Origin: Nitrospira sp.
GTDB lineage: Bacteria; Nitrospirota; Nitrospiria; Nitrospirales; Nitrospiraceae
Reading direction: 5' to 3'
DNA length: 64,000 nt
Assembly (NCBI GenBank): GCA_030444405.1
Contig: JARFPM010000001.1
Location: 31,091 to 95,090, forward strand
The position numbers and the translations under genes were made by a program. Positions 1-7,563 of the stretch are shown here, piece by piece (positions within the stretch are counted from its first letter, which is position 1; each line of letters opens with the position of its first letter). Below the pieces are notes generated by a model. It was not told the DNA's origin and searched no databases. It worked only from the letters and a program-made list of their open reading frames with translations.

Positions 1-2
1 CT

Positions 3-296
3 CAGGCCGATGTAACGGTGAACAAGCCGCGTCGTGTATACGCCGCCGTCGCAGGTGCCCCTCAACCTTCGCCACCGAATCCGCAGCTATTCGAACGGCT
101 CAGACAACTCCGCTCCGAACTTGCCGAGGAAGAAGGGGTGGCACCGTTCCTCATCTTTCACGATAAGACGTTGAAGGCCATTGCCGGGTATAAGCCCGGG
201 ACGCCGGCAGCTCTGTTAGAGATTCCAGGCATCGGTGAGATGAAAGCTGAACGATACGGCCGGCGGGTGTTGGAAGTCGTCAACGGAGATCTATAA
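3..296 (+). CDS. recQ: ATP-dependent DNA helicase RecQ, C-terminal fragment (HRDC domain)
   Basis: The reading frame is open to the left edge of the window, so this is the 3' end of a longer gene; the GTG at 18 is only an internal in-frame codon. The last 75 or so residues form an HRDC domain: helices starting at LFERLRQLRSELA, then VAPFLIFHDKTLKAIA, then the helix-hairpin-helix-like IPGIGEMKAERYG. HRDC domains close RecQ-type helicases and help bind DNA. A proline-rich linker (APQPSPPNP) precedes it, as often seen before HRDC in RecQ. Other HRDC proteins such as RNase D are possible, but the VAPFLIFHD..L style is typical of RecQ. Confidence 0.8.
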   Translation, partial: QADVTVNKPRRVYAAVAGAPQPSPPNPQLFERLRQLRSELAEEEGVAPFLIFHDKTLKAIAGYKPGTPAALLEIPGIGEMKAERYGRRVLEVVNGDL

Positions 297-462
297 CGAT
301 CAGCGGTCGGCTAGCGATTCTCACCTAGCGAGAGGTCCCCATCTGGAGAGACGACATCTTCTCTCGTGCGTGCCGGCTGGTTGCGAAAAACCTGCTTCAC
401 GCGGAACGCGATCAGAAATGGCCACCCAGTGAGACGTCTCAATTGAGTGGTTCGCTATCCCG

Positions 463-690
463 TTACGCCGCCTGCGCCGGCCGAAGGCCTTTTTTCGTCA
501 AGGCCAAGCGAGTCGCGAGCCGGTTGGTTCTCCGGGCACGTTGCACGATTCGGTGATGGTGGATCAACGGGTCCTCGATATTGCCGCAGGTCACGCAGCG
601 CAGCCCCCGCATCCACATCGGTATAGAACTTTCCTGCATATCCAGTAAATGATCCACAACCATCAGCCCGCTACATCTGGTGCACGTCAT
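463..690 (-). CDS. small zinc-ribbon-like protein
   Basis: A 75-residue protein with two CxxC pairs, CTRC at residues 3-6 and CVTC at about 32-35, which could bind one zinc ion as a small ribbon. The C-terminal half is basic (RAQRARRTNRLATRLALTKK-like composition), so nucleic-acid contact is possible. A strong Shine-Dalgarno (AAGGAGGG) sits 5-6 bases before the ATG, which supports expression. No enzymatic residues are visible. It stands alone, and function is unknown. Confidence 0.65.
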   Translation of the reverse strand: MTCTRCSGLMVVDHLLDMQESSIPMWMRGLRCVTCGNIEDPLIHHHRIVQRARRTNRLATRLALTKKGLRPAQAA

Positions 691-1077
691 GGGAATCCCT
701 CCTTAATAAGTTAGTCGAGCACGGATGATCGTGCTCATCATTCACCAGTGCTGATAGGCAATGATGATGCCATGATGAAAATCGTGACGAGGTTTAGACG
801 TTTGGGGCTGTCAATAGCGGGATTTTCGCTCGTTCCTTGCCGGCGACTTGTCGCCTGCTACAAACATTTGGGTTGTGGATCGTATCGGAGTCGATACGCC
901 GGGAGAGACAAAACGATACAGCAGTACTTACGTAGAAAACCAGGACATGCTAATGACGCGTACTGTCTGAACAATCACGCTCCCTTGGCGCGGTAAGCAT
1001 AAAACATAAAATCACCTGCCGATTACGACCACGATCTGTTGACAAGTCTCTGCCTCGCCGCCGAGAATCACTTCGGT
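691..1077. other. intergenic stretch without a supported gene
   Basis: About 390 bases between the zinc-ribbon gene and nnrS. It holds the dyad at 717-736 and a GTG-started open frame at 748-996 (82 codons) that lacks a ribosome-binding site and resembles no family I know. Upstream regulatory sequence for both flanking genes must lie here, but I see no clear FNR-type or NO-responsive palindrome. Confidence 0.5.
717..736. promoter_or_regulatory. perfect dyad upstream of zinc-ribbon gene
   Basis: GAGCACG-GATGAT-CGTGCTC is a perfect 7-bp inverted repeat around a 6-base loop, 27 bases upstream of the ATG of the minus-strand zinc-ribbon gene. It could be an operator or a short RNA hairpin in the 5' leader. 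There is no T-tract, so a terminator is less likely. Confidence 0.35.
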
Positions 1078-2322
1078 ATGTCAGGCAAAGAAATCCCAAT
1101 TGCTAACCAGTCGGTTGTGGCTCAGGTCGAAGGGGATGACGAGCCAACCTTTCCTCGATACACCGGCCCGGCGTTCTTGTCATATGGATTCCGGCCGTTC
1201 TTTCTGGGAGCAGCGTTGTTCACCGGCCTAGCCGTTCTTGCCTGGGTCGCCTTGTTCGTGGGATGGGCGCAAGCGGAGTTGTTCTACCCGCCGCGCGAAT
1301 GGCACGTGCATGAGATGTTGTTCGGGTATTTGCCCGCCTTGATCGCGGGATTTCTCCTGACGGCCATGCCCAATTGGACCGATCGCATGCCGCTCAGAGG
1401 CGCGCCGTTACTGGCGATGTTTCTGCTGTGGCTGGCAGGACGGCTACTCATGGCGGCGCCATTCGTCGGAACCTCCGCTGCAGCGGTTGTCGATGGATCT
1501 TTTTTGGTTATCCTGGCGACCTATGTCTGGCGGGAGATTGTCGCCGCTCGGAGCTGGGATCGAGCGCCGATCGGTGTACTGGTGAGTTTCTATGCCTGTG
1601 CCAATAGTTTGTTTCACCTGTCAGCTTTACGAGAAGCGTCTACCGATCTTCCCGAACGTCTCGCACTGTCGGTCATGACGCTGTTGTTGACGATCATCGG
1701 AGGACGTCTCACGCCCACCTTTACCCGCGAGTTTCTGGCTGAAAGGAATGAGCTCAGCCTGCCGGAAGTCTTTACTCAGGCGGATGGCGCCATAATCGTT
1801 CTCGTGCTCATAGGCGTTCTCACGTGGATCGCTCAACCGGAGACGGTGTGGACAGGAATCATGCTGCTGGTGGCCGGGCTAGCTAGCGTGGCGCGTCTGT
1901 TGCGTTGGGGAGGGTGGCGGACCTGGCGTGAACCGCTCGTGCTGATCCTGCACGTAGGCTATGGATGGGTGGGACTGTTCCTGATCGCCCTTGGCGCATC
2001 GATTCTAGGGATTGGATTTTCCGTCGAGAATGCAGTTCATCTTCTTACCACTGGAGCAATGGGCGTGATGACGTTGGCGGTGATGACCCGTGCGAGCCTC
2101 GGCCATACAGGCCGACCGCGGCATGCTGATCGGCTTACGGTTACGATCTACCTACTGGTCAACATCGGGGCGTTCCTGCGAATATTTGCGCCGAACCTCG
2201 ATACACCCACGACCCTCACTCATGCGATGCTCGGCCTATCGGCCCTCAGCTGGAGCGGGGCGTACCTACTCTTTGCGCTCGTCTATGGCCCTTTCCTTAT
2301 CCGTCCGAGCCTCGATGAGTAG
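1078..2322 (+). CDS. nnrS: NnrS family membrane protein
   Basis: A polytopic membrane protein of 414 residues with about 12 hydrophobic segments. The N-terminal block GPAFLSYGFRPFFLGAALF is the hallmark opening of NnrS, followed by EWHVHEMLFGYLPALIAGFLLTA, whose conserved histidines fit the heme/copper-binding role described for the family. NnrS proteins relieve nitrosative stress or accompany denitrification enzymes. The frame can be extended to a TTG at 1039, but neither start has a convincing ribosome-binding site; the ATG at 1078 is preferred. No NO reductase or nitrite reductase lies beside it in this window. Confidence 0.85.
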   Translation: MSGKEIPIANQSVVAQVEGDDEPTFPRYTGPAFLSYGFRPFFLGAALFTGLAVLAWVALFVGWAQAELFYPPREWHVHEMLFGYLPALIAGFLLTAMPNWTDRMPLRGAPLLAMFLLWLAGRLLMAAPFVGTSAAAVVDGSFLVILATYVWREIVAARSWDRAPIGVLVSFYACANSLFHLSALREASTDLPERLALSVMTLLLTIIGGRLTPTFTREFLAERNELSLPEVFTQADGAIIVLVLIGVLTWIAQPETVWTGIMLLVAGLASVARLLRWGGWRTWREPLVLILHVGYGWVGLFLIALGASILGIGFSVENAVHLLTTGAMGVMTLAVMTRASLGHTGRPRHADRLTVTIYLLVNIGAFLRIFAPNLDTPTTLTHAMLGLSALSWSGAYLLFALVYGPFLIRPSLDE

Positions 2323-2416
2323 AGCGTCTTGTGGGCATAGCGAGTAGCATGTCCTCAGACTGGGCTTCGGACGAACAAGTGGCGCCTCGTTGACCGGTGG
2401 TAGACGAGCGTTTCGC

Positions 2417-3055
2417 CTAGCGAGTCAGCAAGGCCCAGGTGAAGTGTGGGCCACGACCCTGAACCCGTGCCATTTTGATCCACAGTAGTGTGAGATGCTC
2501 GAGATGCAAGCTCATTGATAGGGGGCCTGTATCGACAGGGTACCAGCCAAGCTGGATGCAAAGTGTGCTGACGACGTCTTTCGCTCTTACGTCATCCCCA
2601 GCGATCAGCATAGCGGGACGGAGGTCGCCGTATCCCGGGTACGCGCTGTTCTCGAAATTTTCAAATCCATAGATAGTAAAGGCCTTGACCACCTTGGTGT
2701 TTGGCGCCACTTTCTGCACCGCCTCTGAACCGGATTGCGCACTGTTGAGTCCGTGAGTCAGGTTCGGGCCGACTGGGTTTGTACAGTCAACGAGGATTTT
2801 CCCGCTCAGCTCAGCAGCCACGAGCTTCAGGGCTTCCGCATTGGCCTGAAACGGGGTCGCCAGAAAGACCACCTCGGCCTGCTTGACGACTTCGCGAGGA
2901 AGTCCGATTTTGAGATTGGCATTCCTGGCCAGCGCTCTTCGTACGCTTTCAGAGTGTGGATCGTTTGCTGCAAGCGCGACCTCGTGTCCAGCACGTTGAA
3001 GATGGTCGGCCAGCGCGCCACCAACCTGACCATAGCCGATGAATGCGATGATCAT
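2417..3055 (-). CDS. NADPH-dependent F420 reductase-like / NAD(P)-binding oxidoreductase
   Basis: A 212-residue protein beginning with a Rossmann dinucleotide-binding motif, IAFIGYGQVGGALADHL, as in the NADP-dependent F420H2 reductase and prephenate-dehydrogenase-like coenzyme-binding families (NADP_oxidored_4). Further family features are VFLATPFQANAEAL and ILVDCTNPVGP. The substrate cannot be read from sequence. Its start overlaps the stop of the upstream DJ-1-type gene by 4 bases (ATGA), so the two are translationally coupled and probably respond together to redox or electrophile stress (inference). Confidence 0.75.
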   Translation of the reverse strand: MIIAFIGYGQVGGALADHLQRAGHEVALAANDPHSESVRRALARNANLKIGLPREVVKQAEVVFLATPFQANAEALKLVAAELSGKILVDCTNPVGPNLTHGLNSAQSGSEAVQKVAPNTKVVKAFTIYGFENFENSAYPGYGDLRPAMLIAGDDVRAKDVVSTLCIQLGWYPVDTGPLSMSLHLEHLTLLWIKMARVQGRGPHFTWALLTR

Positions 3056-3786
3056 GATGTACCCCTATGTGGATTTTCATTTAGAGCATCGAGCACCAGT
3101 TTAGCCACCTCATGCCCAGAATGTTGTTGCTGTCCCGTAATCAAATATCCATCTCTGATCGCGTGGGGAGCAAACGCATGTTTTGTGATGAACTGCGCCC
3201 CGAGCTTCTTCGCTTCGTCTTCTATGCGGAACGGCATCACAGTCCGGCCAACAACCTGGTCTGCGTAATCCTCCTCGCTATTCGCAAATCCCGTCATGCG
3301 TTTAGCACGAATCAATAAGTCCCCATTTGACAACTTGGCGTCCAACAGTACGCATGTCCCGTGGCATAACGCGGCGCTCGGCTTGCCTGCTTCGTAGAAC
3401 CGAACGAACAAATCGGCTAACAGACGGTTGTGGCGAAAGGTAAACATCGGAGACTGTCCACCTGCTATGACAATGGCGTCGAATTGCCTGTGGTCCAATG
3501 TTGAGATTGCTGGGGTGTTCTCGATCTGGCGCATGAATTCCGGCCTATTGATATAGGTGAGTGAGAGGGTATCCTCCTTCGAATAACCGGAGGCATCGCG
3601 CGGATCGCTAAAGCTGTCGAATTCGACTTTCCCGCCAAGCGGACTCGCAATGGTGACCTCGCAACCCGCCTTCACAAATGCGTCGTATGGATGAATGAGT
3701 TCAGAAGCCCAAAACCCGACCGGCCACCCCAGTGTGGTTGATACCGACGGATTCGCGACAACGATTAACACGCGGTGCTGAGCCAT
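3052..3786 (-). CDS. DJ-1/PfpI (class I glutamine amidotransferase-like) protein
   Basis: A 244-residue member of the DJ-1/PfpI superfamily, closest in style to Hsp31-type chaperone/glyoxalase proteins. The nucleophile elbow ALCHGTCVLLDAKLSNG contains the conserved Cys-His pair, and DAIVIAGGQSPMFTF supplies the upstream GG motif. Known relatives are glyoxalases, deglycases or chaperones. A good ribosome-binding site (AGGAGG) precedes the ATG. It is first in a two-gene unit with the reductase at 2417-3055 and lies divergent from the LysR gene, the usual arrangement for a regulator and its target. Confidence 0.8.
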   Translation of the reverse strand: MAQHRVLIVVANPSVSTTLGWPVGFWASELIHPYDAFVKAGCEVTIASPLGGKVEFDSFSDPRDASGYSKEDTLSLTYINRPEFMRQIENTPAISTLDHRQFDAIVIAGGQSPMFTFRHNRLLADLFVRFYEAGKPSAALCHGTCVLLDAKLSNGDLLIRAKRMTGFANSEEDYADQVVGRTVMPFRIEDEAKKLGAQFITKHAFAPHAIRDGYLITGQQQHSGHEVAKLVLDALNENPHRGTS

Positions 3787-3911
3787 ATCTCCTCCTGTAG
3801 AGTAGAACCCAAAGGGATATTCTATCGTGTATGACGAGAAGTGTAGGCAATCTACTCATTCGTGTGAATGACTTGTTTTCGATTACTCTCATATGTTTAT
3901 CGTATCAAGCA

Positions 3912-4790
3912 ATGGAACTCAGACACCTGCGATATTTTGTGGCTGTAGCCGAGGAATTGAGTTTTGCTCGTGCCGCCGAACGTCTGCATATCTCTCAGCC
4001 CCCTCTGAGCACACAGATCCGGGATCTTGAAGTCGAACTGGGGACACGGCTGCTTGAGCGCACGAAAAGAATAGTGAGAATGACGCCCGCTGGCAGGGCG
4101 TTCCTGCAAGAAGCGCGAACCATATTGGAACAGATTGATGGAGCAAGAGAGCGGGTGCGATCAGTGACCCAAGGTAAAGGGGGATCGTTTCGAATCGGTG
4201 TGATCCCAACAGCGGCTCTTCCGGCGATTGCCCAAGGGGTCCGGCGGTTCCTCAAGCACCATCAGACCGTTGATGTACTGATTCGGGAAGGTGATGTCGA
4301 CAGCCTATTGGCCGAGATTTATCAGGATCGTCTAGACGTCGCCTTTGTTCGACCTCTTGAGACAATGCCTCATCTGAAAACTCAATCTGTGTATCGCGAT
4401 AAACAGGTTCTCGTCGTTCCCGATTCTCATCGCCTGGCCGGCGTAAAATCCGTTCGCTGGGAATGGCTCGATGGCGAGCGGGTGCTTCTGATCAGGAATA
4501 ACCAGAACTTTGGCCTGGTTCTCCGTCATGCCTGCGCGGCGCGTCGTGTCAGGCCTTTCTTTTTACACGTCGCTGAGGATTTTCACTCGTTGTTGTGGTT
4601 GGTGAGCGCCGGACTCGGCATCTGTCCGGCTCCAGCGTCAGTCGTTGGACAGTTGCCACCGGGGTCTGTCGTTCGCGCATTAGCGAAAGGGGCTCCGTCT
4701 CTCGACGTGGTCGCAGTCTGGAGAAAAGATCAGGCACACCCGCTCGTTACTCGCCTGCTGGGTATGCTGCGTCAGCACCGGTGGTCTTGA
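3912..4790 (+). CDS. LysR family transcriptional regulator
   Basis: A 292-residue LysR-type regulator. The winged helix-turn-helix opens with MELRHLRYFVAVAEELSF and continues ARAAERLHISQPPLSTQIRDLE; the C-terminal two-thirds form the periplasmic-binding-protein-like effector domain, beginning near GSFRIGVIPTAALPAI. The frame extends upstream to 3831, but the canonical family N terminus sets the start at 3912. Divergent transcription from the DJ-1/reductase pair across a 125-base gap suggests that it controls them. The effector is unknown, though electrophile or quinone sensing would fit the targets (inference). Confidence 0.85.
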   Translation: MELRHLRYFVAVAEELSFARAAERLHISQPPLSTQIRDLEVELGTRLLERTKRIVRMTPAGRAFLQEARTILEQIDGARERVRSVTQGKGGSFRIGVIPTAALPAIAQGVRRFLKHHQTVDVLIREGDVDSLLAEIYQDRLDVAFVRPLETMPHLKTQSVYRDKQVLVVPDSHRLAGVKSVRWEWLDGERVLLIRNNQNFGLVLRHACAARRVRPFFLHVAEDFHSLLWLVSAGLGICPAPASVVGQLPPGSVVRALAKGAPSLDVVAVWRKDQAHPLVTRLLGMLRQHRWS

Positions 4791-4827
4791 TCGTCGATGC
4801 AGTGGTCGGGCTCCCGCTGGCATCCCC

Positions 4828-4855
4828 TTGACCTGTGCTGTATGATGAATATGTG
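4828..4855 (+). promoter_or_regulatory. possible sigma70-type promoter upstream of ssrA
   Basis: TTGACC at 4828-4833 and TATGTG at 4850-4855 are separated by 16 bases. This would read rightwards through the palindromic repeats into ssrA, giving a precursor with a long 5' extension. The match to -10 is weak, and an alternative nearer start cannot be excluded. Confidence 0.25.
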
Positions 4856-4897
4856 TAGTGGAGTTGGACAGTCCTGAAATCCCGCTTCATTGTGGCA

Positions 4898-4936
4898 GGT
4901 TGTTCAAAATGGCTGTCCAGCAAGGCCCGAGCGGAA
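4898..4936. repeat. partial copy of palindromic repeat
   Basis: This stretch, which includes TTGTTCAAAATGGCTGTCC and CAGCAAGGCCCGAGCGGAAG, closely matches one arm of the repeat at 50203-50327 read on the opposite strand. It looks like a truncated copy directly ahead of the fuller copy at 4944-5067. Confidence 0.55.
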
Positions 4937-4943
4937 GATCTTT

Positions 4944-5067
4944 GAGGATGTTCAAAAAGCCGTTGTGCGAGGCCGCAGGGGGCGGCGACTGAGGCGTACT
5001 CCTTGTCGGTACGCCGCAAGGAGACGCGGACCCGAGAACGACGCAGAGCGGGTTTTTCAACATTCTC
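4944..5067. repeat. palindromic repeat element (copy 1), ends 7 bases before ssrA
   Basis: A 124-base element with imperfect terminal inverted repeats: the left end GAGGATGTTCAAAAAGCC and the reverse complement of the right end, GAGAATGTTGAAAAACCC, agree at about 16 of 20 positions. The right arm carries GAGAACGACGCAGAGCGGG, homologous on the other strand to the left arm of the copy between trpG and trpD. No open frame lies inside. This fits a REP/MITE-like non-autonomous repeat. It abuts the tmRNA 5' end, so its RNA hairpin may be part of pre-tmRNA. Confidence 0.65.
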
Positions 5068-5074
5068 AAAGAAA

Positions 5075-5422
5075 GGGGGCGACCGGTTTCGACGGGGATA
5101 CTGAGGTCACTGTCGCATGTCGAGCTCTCGGGGACTCGTAAAACTCCGGGAAAATGCAACTGCCAATCAAGAACTGGCACTCGCAGCTTAATTAACTGCG
5201 ACGTTCTTCCATCTGATGCCCGCGGGGGTGGAAGAGCGCGATGCAGCGGGCTGGTCCAAAGCCGGTGCTCAGCGGCTGAGGACGAGACCTTTCTGGGCTA
5301 GTGGCTGTTCTAAGCCAGCCGACGGGCGTGGATGGCTGCGAAACTTAAATTGTCGGCTACACATGTAGACACAGTGCACTGACGATCTTCGGACAGGGGT
5401 TCAACTCCCCTCGCCTCCACCA
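5075..5422 (+). ncRNA. ssrA: transfer-messenger RNA (tmRNA)
   Basis: The 348-base gene starts with GGGGGCGACCGGTTTCGACG and ends with GGGGTTCAACTCCCC and CGCCTCCACCA, with encoded CCA. The 5' GGGGGCG pairs with 3' CGCCTCC as the acceptor stem, and the T arm is canonical. The tag frame ends GCC AAT CAA GAA CTG GCA CTC GCA GCT TAA (5162-5191), giving a C-terminal ANQELALAA; if translation resumes at GCA 5156 the tag is ATANQELALAA. The stop lies in the expected hairpin (CGCAG..CTGCG). tmRNA with SmpB rescues stalled ribosomes and marks the nascent chain for proteolysis; Lon, encoded at 23.4 kb, is one known consumer of such tags. Confidence 0.97.
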
Positions 5423-5440
5423 TACCAACCTTCGGTTGAC

Positions 5441-5481
5441 CCGGCGCCTCTTTTGCGCTTCATCGTAATAGAAGGCGCCGG
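5441..5481. terminator. hairpin downstream of ssrA
   Basis: CCGGCGCCT pairs with AGGCGCCGG around a loop of roughly 20 bases, 18 bases past the tmRNA 3' end. The stem is very stable, but the following sequence (ATAAAACCC) has no U-tract on the plus strand, so it may act as a 3'-processing or bidirectional block rather than a classic intrinsic terminator. Confidence 0.5.
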
Positions 5482-5521
5482 ATAAAACCCTCCAATGGCG
5501 TTCTCTCTGGTGCTTTCCACG

Positions 5522-5557
5522 TTCCGGCGGCTCATCCCCTCATTGACGCCGCCGGAA
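5522..5557. terminator. second hairpin between ssrA and GH15 gene
   Basis: TTCCGGCGGC and GCCGCCGGAA form a perfect 10-bp stem with a 16-base loop. It lies 173 bases beyond the 3' end of the minus-strand GH15 gene and so could serve transcripts from either direction. No flanking T-run is seen. Confidence 0.45.
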
Positions 5558-5730
5558 AGAGTCATCAACCCACCAGTGTGCTTTTCTTGGGGTGACCCGA
5601 CACGTCTTCTGCACTTTGTGGGATTTAAAGGAGAATGATAAGTCTCTCAAGGCGGCACTTATTGCAGGGGCCCAACTTTCTGTTTTGGGATCGCGCCTGA
5701 TGGGAGAGAACGGATACATTCTCTGTGCCG

Positions 5731-7515
5731 CTACAGCACATCACTCCATGGAGGGCTGACGGCGAACGCGGCGTTGATCAAGCCGACGTGGGAATAGGCC
5801 TGAGGGAAGTTTCCGAGCTGGACGCGAGTTTCCGGCACGAAGTGTTCGGCAAAAAGCCCCACACCATTCGCTCCGGAGAGAATCTGATTCATGATCTGCT
5901 TCGCCTCGGTCAAGCGACCGAGTTTGGCCAGCGCTTGAACGACCCAGAACGAGCAAATGACAAAGCTCGACTGGGGCTTGCCGAAATCGTCCTGCCGTAG
6001 GTAGCGGAAGAAAAATCCTGTTTCCTTTCCGTCTCGGCATACGGCGAGAGCCTGCTTGATCTGCGTGATCGTCGTATCGCACACCTCTCGATCTGGAAAT
6101 CCCAGAATAGCCAATTGCGCTAAGGAGGCGTCGTAACTCTCGTCAGTCGGCCCATTTCGGAGGGCTTTGTCCCTGGTGGCTTCCAGCAAGGCGTTTGCCG
6201 CACGCGTGCGGGCCGTGTCAAGGTTGGTCGGTAGATCGCGGAGAAACCCGGCACGCTGCATGCGGTAGGCACGATCGAGGCCGGCCCAACACATCAGATT
6301 CGTGAACGAGTGCTCCCTCCAGCCGTTCCGAATCTCCCATAGCCCGGCGTCAGGTTGCGAGATGCTTCGTTCACAGAGGCGGACCAAGTTCGCGACCAGA
6401 GCTTCATGATCTTTGGTCCGTAGGTCAAAAAAACGGTTATCGAAGAAGATCGGAGCCAGGGTGAGAATCATCTCCCCGTAGACGTCGTTTTGCACATGTT
6501 CGGCTGCCTGATTGTGGCTCCGTACGGGTCGGCTGCCGAGAAATCCCTGCCAGTTGGAATGTTCAGTTTCCGGGAGGGGCAGATCCTGGCTGAGTGTATA
6601 GACCGGTGCCAACCGATCATGCGATTGCTCGTAGGCATAACCCACGTTAAGGAGAAACTTCAGGAAGCCTTCCATTTCCTCGAAATGGCCCAGGTTATAG
6701 AATGCGGAGAGAGAAAAGTGGGCATCGCGCAGCCAGCAATAGCGATAGTCCCAGTTCCGCGGACCGCCTGGTTCTTCGGGAAGGCTGGTGGTCAGCGCGG
6801 CGAGGATCGCCCCGGTGTCTTCATAACAGTGGAGCTTGAGTGCCAATGCCGAACGGATGACCTCCTCTTGATAGACGACCGGGATGGAACAATGTTTCAC
6901 CCAGGTCCGCCAGTACTTGGTCGTCTGGTCCAGAAACTCATGGCTGACCTTGACCAGATCGTCTTCAATACCGATCCCCCACGTCAGTGCGAAGTACATC
7001 TTGGAAGTCAGGACGACTGGTGTTTCTTCGCAAAGGTAGGTAAGCGGCATATTGGTCAGCAGCCGCAGGTACTCGCCTCGCATCTCATATCGGAGATGGC
7101 TGCTTCCGCGGACAAAACGGACCGGTGTCTTGTCCCAGCCGGAGACCGGCTTGCAAGAGACACGAATCGACGGTGATCCGCTCAGCGGTTCGACGATTCG
7201 AAACAAGGCGGCGGGACGGTAGACGCGACCATATTGCAGGAAGCGAGGGCAAAAGTCGGTAATCTGGAACGCATCCCCATTGGGAAGCGAGACGGTTGTC
7301 ACCAGGATATTGGTGTTTGGGAGGTATTGTTGCGTGGTGGTTGTTTCCGACGACGGGACGGACGAGGAGATGGAAAACTGGCCACCCTCCTGGTCCAGGA
7401 TCTTCCCGAATATCGGTGGGCTATCGGGTCTCGGGAGGCACAGCCAGTCGATAGACCCTTGTGCACTGATCAGGGCGGAAATTTGGCAGTTTCCGATGAG
7501 TCCGTACTGGTACAT
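5731..7515 (-). CDS. glycoside hydrolase family 15 protein (trehalase/glucoamylase type)
   Basis: A 594-residue protein with the GH15 layout: an N-terminal beta-sandwich beginning YGLIGNCQISALISAQGSID, then an (alpha/alpha)6 barrel. Family blocks include RNWDYRYCWLRDAHFSLSAF and GLWEIRNGWREHSFTNLMCW; the glutamates in GLWE and in GLFAEHF match the positions of the general acid and base. Such bacterial proteins hydrolyse trehalose or alpha-glucans. There is no signal peptide, so it is cytoplasmic. It is divergent, by 48 bases, from the GT20 synthase and phosphatase genes, so synthesis and breakdown of the same glucoside may be controlled together. Trehalase is the favoured activity, from context. 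Confidence 0.87.
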   Translation of the reverse strand: MYQYGLIGNCQISALISAQGSIDWLCLPRPDSPPIFGKILDQEGGQFSISSSVPSSETTTTQQYLPNTNILVTTVSLPNGDAFQITDFCPRFLQYGRVYRPAALFRIVEPLSGSPSIRVSCKPVSGWDKTPVRFVRGSSHLRYEMRGEYLRLLTNMPLTYLCEETPVVLTSKMYFALTWGIGIEDDLVKVSHEFLDQTTKYWRTWVKHCSIPVVYQEEVIRSALALKLHCYEDTGAILAALTTSLPEEPGGPRNWDYRYCWLRDAHFSLSAFYNLGHFEEMEGFLKFLLNVGYAYEQSHDRLAPVYTLSQDLPLPETEHSNWQGFLGSRPVRSHNQAAEHVQNDVYGEMILTLAPIFFDNRFFDLRTKDHEALVANLVRLCERSISQPDAGLWEIRNGWREHSFTNLMCWAGLDRAYRMQRAGFLRDLPTNLDTARTRAANALLEATRDKALRNGPTDESYDASLAQLAILGFPDREVCDTTITQIKQALAVCRDGKETGFFFRYLRQDDFGKPQSSFVICSFWVVQALAKLGRLTEAKQIMNQILSGANGVGLFAEHFVPETRVQLGNFPQAYSHVGLINAAFAVSPPWSDVL

Positions 7516-7563
7516 TGGGTGACCATATTTGATTTCTCCACGAAAGTAAACTAACTTGTTTCT

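Larger units (their letters stand above)
5423..5730. other. intergenic region with two strong hairpins
   Basis: The 308 bases between ssrA and the convergent GH15 gene contain no supported gene. They hold the two GC-rich hairpins listed separately, which are suited to ending transcription from both sides. Nothing else is recognised. Confidence 0.5.

Noticed and set aside
748..996. GTG-started open frame of 82 codons before nnrS
   Set aside because: No ribosome-binding site, odd composition and no family resemblance; treated as chance.
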